From Pseudochryseolinea flava (GTDB taxonomy: Bacteria > Bacteroidota > Bacteroidia > Cytophagales > Cyclobacteriaceae), in the NCBI RefSeq assembly GCF_003286915.1, contig NZ_QMFY01000002.1, positions 521,999 to 585,998 on the forward strand: 64,000 nt of DNA. The letters run 5' to 3'. The notes under the pieces were generated by a model. The model saw only the letters and a program-made list of their open reading frames with translations, searched no databases and had not been told where the DNA came from. Below are positions 37,962 to 46,701 of the stretch, piece by piece (the first letter of the stretch is position 1; every line of letters starts with the position of its first letter). The translations under genes and the position numbers were made by a program.

Positions 37962-37974
37962 CAAAAATCAGGAT
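37955..37974. promoter_or_regulatory. FNR/CRP-type palindrome B (upstream of the usp-ccoI operon)
   Basis: ATCCTGACAAAAATCAGGAT is the longest copy in the window, with perfect 7-bp arms around CAAAAA. It overlaps the stop codon of the preceding gene. Its centre (37964.5) is 51.5 bp upstream of the -7 box at 38016, equivalent to about -64 (class I). Confidence 0.8.
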
Positions 37975-38015
37975 CGCCGGTGACCATCATCAACGCGTAC
38001 TGAGTTAAGCCGCCA

Positions 38016-38023
38016 TACCTTTG
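38016..38023 (+). promoter_or_regulatory. -7 promoter box of the usp-ccoI-ccoS-hemN operon
   Basis: TACCTTTG matches TAnnTTTG and lies 23 bp before the ATG at 38047. A second dyad, TTTGACTTAAATCAAA (38020-38035), overlaps it and resembles the classic FNR site, which would place a bound protein on top of the promoter. Confidence 0.65.
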
Positions 38024-38046
38024 ACTTAAATCAAAGCCCAGTCACC

Positions 38047-38898
38047 ATGAAAAAGATCCTCGTACCCTGCGATTTTTCGAAACCTGCGATTAACGCCTTC
38101 CGCCATGCTCTTGACTTCGCCAGCAAGACAAAAGCTACTGTAGAATTACTTCACGTGATCGAACTACCAATTTTAAGTGATAGTGTACTCATGCCTGTAC
38201 TCAATTTCGAGAAGCAGCTTCTGAAAGAACTTCGCGAGAAAACCGAAGAACGCTTCGAAAAACTGATCACTAAATACGCAGTAAAAAATGTTCGCATCAA
38301 TAGACACGTTTTGTTTGGAACGCCAGCGCTTATGATCTCCGATACGGCAATCAAAAGCAAAGCAGATTTGATTCTTATCGGCTCTCATGGCGCCTCTGGA
38401 ATCCGCGAGTTATTCATCGGATCAAACGCAGAAAAAGTTGTTCGTAAATCAACTATACCAGTGATCGTCATCAAAGACTATAAGAAGCTGTCGGTAAAGA
38501 ATATCGTTTTCGCCAATGGCCTCGACGAAAGCAATCAACATGACTTGATCGAAAAAGTAAAAGCACTTCAAGCGCACTTCAAAGCAAAACTTCATATTGT
38601 TAGAATCAATACGATTGTGAATTTCAAATCTGATCTCGATTCATTGGCAGAGCTGAACACTTTTGTCAAAACGTACGGCTTCAAAAATTTTAGCATTAAC
38701 ATCTTCAATGCACTAAACGAAGAACGTGGTGTGATTGAATTCAGTAAGCACATCGGTGCCGATCTTATCGCCATGGGCACGCATGGTAGAAAGGGGCTCG
38801 CCCACATCTTCAACGAAAGCAAAACTGAAGACGTCGTCAACCACGCAGACCTTCCGATCTGGACTTACGCCATCAAGAATATTCCGGTTGAAGCATAA
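38047..38898 (+). CDS. Tandem universal stress protein
   Basis: This 283-residue protein has two UspA domains (about 1-143 and 148-280). Domain 1 has the ATP-binding pattern GSHGASGIRELFIGSNAEKVV. Domain 2 has GTHGRKGLAHIFNESKTEDVV, where the usual final Gly-Ser is replaced by Glu-Ser, so nucleotide binding there is doubtful. Usp genes are often induced with low-oxygen respiration genes. It is the first gene of the operon leading into ccoI, 5 bp downstream. Confidence 0.92.
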   Translation: MKKILVPCDFSKPAINAFRHALDFASKTKATVELLHVIELPILSDSVLMPVLNFEKQLLKELREKTEERFEKLITKYAVKNVRINRHVLFGTPALMISDTAIKSKADLILIGSHGASGIRELFIGSNAEKVVRKSTIPVIVIKDYKKLSVKNIVFANGLDESNQHDLIEKVKALQAHFKAKLHIVRINTIVNFKSDLDSLAELNTFVKTYGFKNFSINIFNALNEERGVIEFSKHIGADLIAMGTHGRKGLAHIFNESKTEDVVNHADLPIWTYAIKNIPVEA

Positions 38899-38903
38899 CA
38901 CCG

Positions 38904-41285
38904 ATGGCAACTGAGGTTACATATGATCTTGTCTGTTTTCATTGCGGACAGCAGTGCGAAGACGAAACACAATGGTTTCATGATAAGCCGTTTTGTTGCC
39001 AGGGATGCATGACGGTCTATGAAATTCTCGACACCAACAACTTGTGTACGTATTATACGCTCGATCAGAAACCTGGCACAACGCGCAAGCAAAAAACAGA
39101 CGAGACTTATGGGTACCTTGACGACGCTGACGCGCAAAAGAAACTACTCACGTTTCAGTCGCCGACGTTTGCAAAAGTTACCTTCTTTGTCCCTGCTATC
39201 CACTGCACTTCGTGTATTTGGTTACTTGAGAATTTACACAAGCTCAGCGATGGCGTCATCCATTCAGAGGTTGTATTCGGAAAGAAATCTGTTACGATCG
39301 ACTATAACCCCGAAAAAATTTCGTTAGCGCACGTAGCCGACCTAATCGCATCCGTTGGCTATGCACCGAAGATTACGCTTGCAGCCCAGCATGACAAAAA
39401 AAGTGACAACACACTCGCAACAAAAGTTGCTATCGCAGGATTTTGTTTCGGCAATGTGATGCTCTTCAGCTTTCCGGAATACCTCGGCATCGATCACAAT
39501 GACGCATACTTGATGCGATTATTCTCGAAACTGAACTTAGCGCTCGCAATCCCCGTGTTATTCTATAGTGGGATTGACTATCTCACATCCGCATTTAAAA
39601 GTTTCAAACAAAAACAGATTAATATCGATGTCCCGATTGCGGCAGGACTCATTGCCCTTTTTGCACGAAGCAGCTACGATATCATCACCGCTACTGGCCC
39701 AGGATATCTAGACTCATTTACTGGGCTTGTTTTCTTTCTGCTCATCGGGAGATGGTTCCAAAGTAAAACGTATGAAAGCCTTTCCTTCGATCGAGATTTC
39801 ACTTCATACTTTCCGCTTGCCGTTTCTAAACTTGAAAAAGACGGATGGAAACCCACTGTTGTTCACAAACTCAAGCAGCACGATCAAATACGCATCAGAA
39901 ATATGGAACTGGTTCCTGCGGACAGTATTCTTTTGGACAGTCACGCTTACATCGATTACAGTTTCGTAACAGGAGAATCTAAACCCGTAAAAGTAAAGCA
40001 AGCCGAGCTAGTGTATGCCGGCGGGAGACTCATCGGAACGCCTGTCACGTTGGTGGTTGAGAAGAGTACATCACAAAGTCACCTTACCAGCTTGTGGAAT
40101 AATGACGCCTTCAAGAAAACAGAAGAGAGTCAATATCAAAAGGTAATCGACAGAGCTGCGAGAAAGTTCACCTGGATTGTGTTGGGTATTGCGATCATTA
40201 CAGCTACATACTGGTACATAACGTATCCCTCCCAAATGTGGCTCGTACTCACGTCGGTACTAATGGTGGCTTGCCCATGCGCGTTAGCATTGGCGGCTCC
40301 TTTCACTTTAGGAAGTATGCTCCGCGTAGCCGGACGTAATAAATTGTATTTAAAGAATGCCGATATCATCGAACGCATGGCCAGTATCGACACTGTTGTA
40401 TTTGACAAGACGGGGACGGTTACACATGGCAGCGAGCCCACAATATTGATCGACGGTAAGCCAAATGAATATACGCTGGCTTGCATCAAGACGCTGACAA
40501 GTTTTTCAACACATCCATTATCATCGCACGTCACTAACTTTTTGCATCAACGAGCAGATATCACGGTCGACAAATTCAAGGAGCTACCAGGGAAAGGTAT
40601 TGAAGCTTTTATCGATGGAAGGCTATTCAAAATAGGCTCGGCTACCTTTACCGGCATAACCGAAAAAGTATCACCAACCGCATCACATGTTTTTGTTTCG
40701 ATTGATGGACAATTCAGTTGTCGCTTTTCAATCACGACTGCTATCCGGAAAGATATCGGGGCGATGATTAAACGACTCGGGTCACGCGCGTTCGCATTGC
40801 TATCCGGCGATCATGATCACGACAAAGAAGCAATGCGCGCCTTGTTTGGTGCTGACGTTGAACTTCATTTCAACCAATCACCGCAAGAAAAACTTGAACA
40901 CATCAAAAACCTTCAGGCGCAAGGACGAAAAGTGATGATGATCGGTGACGGCCTGAATGACTCCGGAGCATTAAAACAAAGCGACGTTGGCATAGCGATA
41001 TCCGACAACCAAGGTGTATTCACGCCGGCTTGTGATGGCATTTTGCTGGGAGAACAAATCACATCGATAGACAAAATGCTACGCTTTTCACGCAAGTCGT
41101 CATCGATTCTGCGCATTGGATTTGGAATCTCCTTCTTCTACAATGCGATTGCGTTGAGTTTCGCCGTCACCGGAAATCTCACTCCGCTTGTCGCTGCGAT
41201 CATTATGCCGATTAGTAGCATCAGCGTCGTTGGATTCAGCACACTCGCCGTTCGTTATGCGGCGACAAAAACTAAAATGAATTAA
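38904..41285 (+). CDS. ccoI: Copper-exporting P-type ATPase for cbb3 oxidase assembly (CcoI/FixI)
   Basis: This 793-residue P1B-type ATPase has an N-terminal Cys-rich zone (CFHCGQQC at 11-18, CCQGC at 31-35) and a heavy-metal domain CTSC at 101-104. The membrane metal site is CPC at 457-459. The phosphorylated Asp501 lies in DKTGTVTH and the hinge motif is GDGLNDSGAL near 690. CcoI proteins supply copper for the CuB site of cbb3 oxidases. The gene is followed after 2 bp by ccoS and lies upstream of the oxidase operon. Confidence 0.94.
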   Translation: MATEVTYDLVCFHCGQQCEDETQWFHDKPFCCQGCMTVYEILDTNNLCTYYTLDQKPGTTRKQKTDETYGYLDDADAQKKLLTFQSPTFAKVTFFVPAIHCTSCIWLLENLHKLSDGVIHSEVVFGKKSVTIDYNPEKISLAHVADLIASVGYAPKITLAAQHDKKSDNTLATKVAIAGFCFGNVMLFSFPEYLGIDHNDAYLMRLFSKLNLALAIPVLFYSGIDYLTSAFKSFKQKQINIDVPIAAGLIALFARSSYDIITATGPGYLDSFTGLVFFLLIGRWFQSKTYESLSFDRDFTSYFPLAVSKLEKDGWKPTVVHKLKQHDQIRIRNMELVPADSILLDSHAYIDYSFVTGESKPVKVKQAELVYAGGRLIGTPVTLVVEKSTSQSHLTSLWNNDAFKKTEESQYQKVIDRAARKFTWIVLGIAIITATYWYITYPSQMWLVLTSVLMVACPCALALAAPFTLGSMLRVAGRNKLYLKNADIIERMASIDTVVFDKTGTVTHGSEPTILIDGKPNEYTLACIKTLTSFSTHPLSSHVTNFLHQRADITVDKFKELPGKGIEAFIDGRLFKIGSATFTGITEKVSPTASHVFVSIDGQFSCRFSITTAIRKDIGAMIKRLGSRAFALLSGDHDHDKEAMRALFGADVELHFNQSPQEKLEHIKNLQAQGRKVMMIGDGLNDSGALKQSDVGIAISDNQGVFTPACDGILLGEQITSIDKMLRFSRKSSSILRIGFGISFFYNAIALSFAVTGNLTPLVAAIIMPISSISVVGFSTLAVRYAATKTKMN

Positions 41286-41287
41286 CC

Positions 41288-41455
41288 ATGGGTATTATCA
41301 TCATCCTTATCTGTATAAGTCTTCTTATCGCCGTGTTATTCTTGGGTGTATTTTATTGGAATATGAAAAACGGTCAATACGACGACACTTACACGCCTTC
41401 GGTTAGAATGCTATTTGAAGACAAACCCGAGGGAGAACCAAAAGACAACCACTAG
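41288..41455 (+). CDS. ccoS: cbb3 oxidase maturation protein CcoS
   Basis: This 55-residue protein has one N-terminal membrane helix (IIIILICISLLIAVLFLGVF) followed by FYWNMKNGQYDDTYTPSVRML and an acidic tail. The helix followed by a Gly-Gln-Tyr-Asp-Asp motif is characteristic of CcoS, which is needed for cofactor insertion into cbb3 oxidase. It starts 2 bp after ccoI and ends 12 bp before hemN. Confidence 0.93.
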   Translation: MGIIIILICISLLIAVLFLGVFYWNMKNGQYDDTYTPSVRMLFEDKPEGEPKDNH

Positions 41456-41467
41456 CTTGACAAAATT

Positions 41468-42823
41468 ATGACAGCAAATGCATTACTTCGTAAATACGAT
41501 GTTCCAACTCCACGATACACAAGTTATCCGACGGTGCCAGCTTGGAACACAAGCGACTTTACAAAAGCGCAGTGGACTCAGGCCGTAGCGAAAACCTTTG
41601 AAGAAACAAACGACGAGAAAGGAATCAGTTTATATATCCATCTGCCATTTTGTGAGAGCCTATGCACCTACTGCGCTTGTACAACACGCATTACCAAAAA
41701 TCACAGCGTCGAGGCGCCTTACATTCAGGCGATATTAAAAGAATGGCAAGGCTATAAAAAGATTTTTGGACGAAAGCCAACACTCCGTGAACTGCACCTC
41801 GGTGGCGGTACACCAACGTTCTTCAGCGTAAAAAATCTTCACTTGCTTATTACATCTATTCTCGAAGATGTTGACATTCACCCAGACTATGAGTTCAGCT
41901 TTGAAGGACATCCGAACAACACATCGCGTGAGCATTTACAAATGTTCTATGATCTTGGATTCACACGCGTAAGCTTTGGTGTACAAGATCTTGATGAAAA
42001 AGTACAACATACCATTCATCGGATACAACCATTTGAAAATCTTCTGCGGGCGACGCAGGATGCACGGGATATTGGCTACACATCGGTGAGTTATGACTTA
42101 ATCTATGGTCTGCCGTTTCAAACACCCTTCACCGTTTCTGAAACAATTGAAAAGATCTTAACGCTTCGCCCTGATAGGCTTTCGTTTTATAGCTATGCAC
42201 ATGTACCGTGGATAAAACCAGGGCAACGTGGTTACGAGGACAGTGATCTTCCAACGCAAGCATTAAAACGACACCTCTATGAGATCGGTCGTCACCTATT
42301 GAAGAAAAATGAATATGTCGATATTGGCATGGACCACTTTTCTCTCCGACACGATACTTTATTTAAAGCGCACATTACCGGAAAACTTCACCGGAACTTT
42401 ATGGGCTACACCACTACCAACACAGAACTTCTCATTGGTCTTGGTGCTTCGGCAATCAGCGACGCCAAATATGCGTACGCACAAAATGTAAAGCACGTTG
42501 AAGATTACTTTGCCAATATCAATGAACAAGCAGAGGCTATTTTTAGAGGCCATATCATGCAATCGGAAGATATGATTATCCGCCAATGCATACTGCAGAT
42601 TAGCTGTAACAGTAAACTCGACCAGGCGTTGTTGGATCGCGTTCAAAACGATCACATCACAACACTACTTCAGACGATGGAGAACGAAGGATTGTTGTAC
42701 TTGAGCCACGACGGTTTAAAAATCACTACAACGGGCGAACCCTTTATTCGCAACATCTGCAGTGTGTTCGACGCAAACTACAGCCCAGGTGACGAAAAAA
42801 TCAGATTCAGCAAAGCAATCTAA
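41468..42823 (+). CDS. hemN: Oxygen-independent coproporphyrinogen III oxidase
   Basis: This 451-residue radical SAM enzyme has the CxxxCxxC cluster motif at Cys62, Cys66 and Cys69, with a further Cys71 as in true HemN. The downstream GGGTPTFF and YDLIYGLPFQT segments and the HemN C-terminal domain are present. It makes protoporphyrinogen without oxygen, so the cell can build heme for the cbb3 oxidase and globin at low oxygen. It lies in the ccoI operon. Confidence 0.95.
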   Translation: MTANALLRKYDVPTPRYTSYPTVPAWNTSDFTKAQWTQAVAKTFEETNDEKGISLYIHLPFCESLCTYCACTTRITKNHSVEAPYIQAILKEWQGYKKIFGRKPTLRELHLGGGTPTFFSVKNLHLLITSILEDVDIHPDYEFSFEGHPNNTSREHLQMFYDLGFTRVSFGVQDLDEKVQHTIHRIQPFENLLRATQDARDIGYTSVSYDLIYGLPFQTPFTVSETIEKILTLRPDRLSFYSYAHVPWIKPGQRGYEDSDLPTQALKRHLYEIGRHLLKKNEYVDIGMDHFSLRHDTLFKAHITGKLHRNFMGYTTTNTELLIGLGASAISDAKYAYAQNVKHVEDYFANINEQAEAIFRGHIMQSEDMIIRQCILQISCNSKLDQALLDRVQNDHITTLLQTMENEGLLYLSHDGLKITTTGEPFIRNICSVFDANYSPGDEKIRFSKAI

Positions 42824-42828
42824 AGCTT

Positions 42829-43194
42829 ATGATTCAACAGCAGCATGATATTTTTACGCGGGAAGATGTCGAGCTTCTCATTTCATCTTTTTACAATAAA
42901 GTTCGTCATGATGAGCGCCTAGCACCGCATTTTGCTAACGTCGATTGGGCTCACCATACGCCGGTGATCACCGACTTTTGGTGCCTGATTTTACTTGGCG
43001 AACAGTCATACAAGGGTAATCCATTGTCCAAGCATCTTCATTTAGAACTCAAGAATGACGACTTCGAGCGGTGGCTATCTTTATTCAAAATGACAATAGA
43101 CGAGCATTTTCACGGCGGTAAAGCAACGGAAGCCAAAGAACGCGCAGACGCCATTGCATCCGTATTTCGTTTTAAGATGAGCATCTTTCGCTAG
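42829..43194 (+). CDS. Group III truncated hemoglobin
   Basis: This 121-residue globin shows the group III pattern: a short N-terminal helix, FYNKVRHDERLAPHF (B-helix Tyr22), an ITDFWCLILLG helix and the KHLHLEL region holding the likely proximal His (69 or 71), then DDFERWLSLF. Group III globins are implicated in handling oxygen, NO or peroxide near respiratory enzymes. It is the last gene before a strong terminator and 5 bp after hemN. Confidence 0.9.
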   Translation: MIQQQHDIFTREDVELLISSFYNKVRHDERLAPHFANVDWAHHTPVITDFWCLILLGEQSYKGNPLSKHLHLELKNDDFERWLSLFKMTIDEHFHGGKATEAKERADAIASVFRFKMSIFR

Positions 43195-43220
43195 GCATTA
43201 AAAGATCGTTTTTACAAGAT

Positions 43221-43258
43221 AAAAAAAGGGTTCGCACTACGTTTTGCGAGCCCTTTTT
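43221..43258 (+). terminator. Terminator of the usp-ccoI-ccoS-hemN-globin operon
   Basis: GGGTTCGCA pairs with TGCGAGCCC (one G-T pair), with A and T runs on either side. It lies 27 bp after the globin stop and just ahead of palindrome C. Confidence 0.9.
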
Positions 43259-43274
43259 CACTTTTTCAGACTTC

Positions 43275-43288
43275 CTGACAAAAATCAT
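43275..43288. promoter_or_regulatory. FNR/CRP-type palindrome C (upstream of ccoNO)
   Basis: CTGACAAAAATCAT differs from palindrome D by one outer base. Its centre (43281.5) is 51.5 bp upstream of the -7 box at 43333, the same spacing as B and D. Confidence 0.7.
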
Positions 43289-43332
43289 ATTTATCGCCAA
43301 CAACAGTCATCTTCCGCCGCGATGCGCAGCGA

Positions 43333-43340
43333 TAGTTTTA
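43333..43340 (+). promoter_or_regulatory. -7 promoter box of the cbb3 oxidase operon
   Basis: TAGTTTTA matches TAnnTTTG at all but the last base and lies 30 bp before the ATG at 43371. Confidence 0.5.
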
Positions 43341-43370
43341 CAGCAGTAAAAACTTAGGACCGCGCACGCT

Positions 43371-45518
43371 ATGGAAATCGAAAAATTCAGCTACGACAAC
43401 AAAATTGTAAAGGCGTTCATGATCGCCACGGTAGTCTTTGGGCTTGTTGGAATGCTCGTCGGACTCACCGCCGCGATACAGCTCGTCTACCCTATCTTCA
43501 ACTTTGACACCCAGTATACGACGTTCGGTAGGATTCGCCCACTGCATACGAACGCCATCATTTTCGCCTTCGTGGGCAACGCGATGTTCGCTGGTGTGTA
43601 TTACTCTATGCAACGCTTGCTAAAGACACGCATGCTCAGTGATACACTAAGCTGGATTCACTTCTGGGGATGGCAACTCATTATCCTTGCGGCGGCCATT
43701 ACACTACCCCTGGGCTACACGTCGTCAAAAGAATATGCAGAACTCGAATGGCCAATTGATATTGCCATCACTGTGATCTGGGTAATATTTGGATGGAACA
43801 TGATCGGCACCATCATCAAACGTCGCGAACGCCACATGTATGTTGCCATTTGGTTTTACATTGCTACGTTCGTAACGGTTGCAGTATTGCACGTCGTAAA
43901 CTCCTTTTCCATCCCGGTAGGTTTCATGAAAAGTTATTCATGGTATGCTGGTGTTCAGGATGCACTTGTACAATGGTGGTATGGCCACAACGCCGTAGCA
44001 TTCTTTTTGACAACACCTTTCTTGGGAATGATGTACTACTTCTTGCCCAAGGCAGCAAATAGACCCGTTTATTCTTATCGTCTCTCGATCATCCACTTCT
44101 GGTCACTCATATTCATCTACATCTGGGCCGGTCCTCACCATCTACTCTATACATCACTTCCTGATTGGGCACAATCACTCGGCGTAGTGTTCTCCATCAT
44201 GTTGATCGCTCCATCTTGGGGTGGTATGCTCAATGGGCTCATGACGTTGCGTGGTGCCTGGGATCGTGTTCGTGAAGACGCCGTACTAAAATTCATGGTC
44301 GTTGCCATCACAGCGTATGGTATGGCTACCCTTGAGGGTCCATTGTTGTCGCTGAAGAACGTGAATGCCATCGCACACTTTACAGACTGGATTGTCGCTC
44401 ACGTTCACGTCGGCGGACTTGGCTGGAATGGTTTCATGATCTTCGCCGTCCTTTATTGGCTTGTGCCGCGCATGTGGAATACATCGCTACACTCAACACG
44501 CCTGGCGAATCTACATTTCTGGCTCGGTACACTCGGTATAATCTTCTATGCGCTTCCGATGTACGTATCGGGTGTTGTGCAAAGCTTGATGTGGAAAGAG
44601 TTTAATGCCGAGGGATTTCTAGTTTACAAAAACTTCTTAGAGACAACCGTACAAATTCTTCCGCTTCACGCCCTTCGTGCAGTAGGCGGTGGGTTGTACT
44701 TCATCGGCGCTGTGATCATGACGTACAACCTCGTAAAGACGGCATATGCAGGATCCTTTATTGCGAATGAAGAAGCAGAAGCGGCACCTCTTACAAAAAC
44801 ATTTACCGCTACCTCAGGAGGCTGGCATCACAGATTGTTAGAACACAAGCCCGTGTTGTTTACAGTGCTCACACTGATCGCGATTCTCGTCGGTGGATTC
44901 ATCGAAATGATCCCAACATTTCTAATAAAATCAAATGTACCAACGATCACCAACGTGATGCCTTATACGCCACTTGAGCTTCATGGCCGCGACATCTATA
45001 TCCGTGAGGGTTGCGTGAATTGTCACACACAAATGGTACGACCATTCCGCTCGGAAACTGAACGATATGGCGAATACTCAAAGGCCGGTGAATTTGTCTA
45101 CGATCACCCGTTCTTATGGGGATCAAAACGAACCGGACCAGACTTGCATCGTATCGGACAGAAATATTCGCATAGCTGGCACTACAATCACATGCTTGCG
45201 CCTGATGCAGTATCAACCGGCTCTATCATGCCAGCCTATCCTTGGCTGTTTGAGCAAGTGATCGACAAAGATGAAACTGCTGGAAAGATTGCAGCACTGC
45301 GAACCGTGGGAGTTCCTTACCGCGAAGGGTACGAGGAGATTGCCAACGCCGAACTTGAAAAACAAGCCAAGCTCATTACCACTGCGCTACGCAACGACGG
45401 TATTGAAATAATGGAAGATGCAGAAATCATCGCACTCATTGCCTACTTGCAGCGACTCGGAACAGACATTAAAGCAGAAAGCTTAACGCAAAAAGCCGAA
45501 ATATCAAAAGCAGAGTAA
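43371..45518 (+). CDS. ccoN: cbb3 cytochrome c oxidase, fused subunits I and II (CcoNO)
   Basis: This 715-residue protein fuses CcoN (about residues 1-480, twelve or more helices) with CcoO (about 500-715). The CcoN part has the six-His heme b and CuB ligands in segments such as RPLHTNAI, WWYGHNAV, WAGPHHLLYT and HVHVGGLGWNG. The CcoO part carries one c-heme site, CVNCH at 548-552, and the RTGPDLHRIGQ and GSIMPAYPWL motifs. This fusion is usual in Bacteroidota. It is the catalytic core of a high-affinity, proton-pumping terminal oxidase. Confidence 0.96.
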   Translation: MEIEKFSYDNKIVKAFMIATVVFGLVGMLVGLTAAIQLVYPIFNFDTQYTTFGRIRPLHTNAIIFAFVGNAMFAGVYYSMQRLLKTRMLSDTLSWIHFWGWQLIILAAAITLPLGYTSSKEYAELEWPIDIAITVIWVIFGWNMIGTIIKRRERHMYVAIWFYIATFVTVAVLHVVNSFSIPVGFMKSYSWYAGVQDALVQWWYGHNAVAFFLTTPFLGMMYYFLPKAANRPVYSYRLSIIHFWSLIFIYIWAGPHHLLYTSLPDWAQSLGVVFSIMLIAPSWGGMLNGLMTLRGAWDRVREDAVLKFMVVAITAYGMATLEGPLLSLKNVNAIAHFTDWIVAHVHVGGLGWNGFMIFAVLYWLVPRMWNTSLHSTRLANLHFWLGTLGIIFYALPMYVSGVVQSLMWKEFNAEGFLVYKNFLETTVQILPLHALRAVGGGLYFIGAVIMTYNLVKTAYAGSFIANEEAEAAPLTKTFTATSGGWHHRLLEHKPVLFTVLTLIAILVGGFIEMIPTFLIKSNVPTITNVMPYTPLELHGRDIYIREGCVNCHTQMVRPFRSETERYGEYSKAGEFVYDHPFLWGSKRTGPDLHRIGQKYSHSWHYNHMLAPDAVSTGSIMPAYPWLFEQVIDKDETAGKIAALRTVGVPYREGYEEIANAELEKQAKLITTALRNDGIEIMEDAEIIALIAYLQRLGTDIKAESLTQKAEISKAE

Positions 45519-45549
45519 CTATTAACGGATAACTGATAACTAATTCACC

Positions 45550-45750
45550 ATGTACAAGAACGTGCTTCAAAGTATAGAGAACATCGAGATCTGGCCAGTC
45601 ATCTCGTTTGTCATATTCTTCATTTTCTTCTTGTGTTTACTCTTATGGGTTTTCACAACCGATCGTAAACTCATCGACAAGTTAAAACAACTTCCGATCG
45701 AAGATCGAAATGATTCAACCAGTGCGAATCCAAACAATAGTTCATTATGA
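45550..45750 (+). CDS. ccoQ: CcoQ/FixQ-like small oxidase subunit
   Basis: This 66-residue protein has one membrane helix (VISFVIFFIFFLCLLLWVF) followed by a short basic-acidic cytoplasmic tail. Size, topology and position between ccoNO and ccoP fit CcoQ, which stabilises the cbb3 complex. Its last codons overlap the ccoP start by 4 bp (ATGA). Confidence 0.85.
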   Translation: MYKNVLQSIENIEIWPVISFVIFFIFFLCLLLWVFTTDRKLIDKLKQLPIEDRNDSTSANPNNSSL

Positions 45751-46664
45751 AAAAAATATGTTTTGGTATTTTGATGATGATGATGACTGCGACAACTTCT
45801 TTCGCAGGAGATGCTGTAAAATCATTTAAGCAAGATCCGTTCAGCCACCCGCATTTCGCACTCTACGTTGTGTTGATCATGTTCATCATCACCATCGTTT
45901 TGGTTTCGATCGCTATCCTGTATGTTGTAAAAACGCTAAACATGTTCACAGCCGATGCCGAACGTGAGAAGGCGCTCAAGCTTGGAAACACGTACGTTCC
46001 TCGTCCCAGCTTCTGGGCACGACTCTCCCAAAAGATGAACGCCTCTGTGCCAGTCGCCGACGAACGCTCTATTGAAATGCACCACAGCTACGATGGCATC
46101 AAGGAACTTGACAACCACTTGCCGCCATGGTGGACGTACCTTTTTTATGGAACGATTGCTTGGAGCGTAATATACATTGTAGTCTTCCACCTTTCCGATT
46201 CCCTTCCGCTACAAACTGAAGAGTATGAATCAGAACTCGTCGTTGCAGAACAGCAAGCACAGCGCTTGAGAGCATCGCAGCCGCAAGAACAAATCGATGT
46301 CGAGAAATTGGTTTACAATGCCGACGCGAAACTCATCGAAAATGGAAAAGCCGTTTTTGTTGATAATAATTGCGGGGCATGTCACCGAGGTGATGGCGGT
46401 GGTAATACCATCGGTCCTAACCTTACCGATGAGTATTGGCTCCACGGCGGGCAGGCTAAAGAAATATTCACAACGATTAAAGCCGGTGTTATCGATAAAG
46501 GAATGCCCGCTTGGGGAAAATCCCTGAGCCCGCAAAAGGTAAGAGATGTTACTTTCTTTATCATGAGTCTGCAGGGAAGCAAACCAGAAAATGGCAAAGC
46601 GCCACAGGGAGAAAAAGTAATACAAGCAGCACCCTCGGACACATTACGAAGTGCAGCGCTTTAA
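45747..46664 (+). CDS. ccoP: cbb3 oxidase cytochrome c subunit III (CcoP)
   Basis: This 305-residue protein has an N-terminal hydrophobic or signal segment, two membrane helices (about 38-62 and 129-148) and one periplasmic cytochrome c domain with CGACH at 209-213. The helix region NHLPPWWTYLFYGTIAWSVIY is typical of CcoP. Proteobacterial CcoP has two hemes; this one has a single heme, as is common in Bacteroidota. It relays electrons from soluble cytochrome to CcoNO. Confidence 0.93.
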   Translation: MKKICFGILMMMMTATTSFAGDAVKSFKQDPFSHPHFALYVVLIMFIITIVLVSIAILYVVKTLNMFTADAEREKALKLGNTYVPRPSFWARLSQKMNASVPVADERSIEMHHSYDGIKELDNHLPPWWTYLFYGTIAWSVIYIVVFHLSDSLPLQTEEYESELVVAEQQAQRLRASQPQEQIDVEKLVYNADAKLIENGKAVFVDNNCGACHRGDGGGNTIGPNLTDEYWLHGGQAKEIFTTIKAGVIDKGMPAWGKSLSPQKVRDVTFFIMSLQGSKPENGKAPQGEKVIQAAPSDTLRSAAL

Positions 46665-46701
46665 TACAATTGCCAAACGTGTTAGATAAGAGAATGAGAT
46701 C

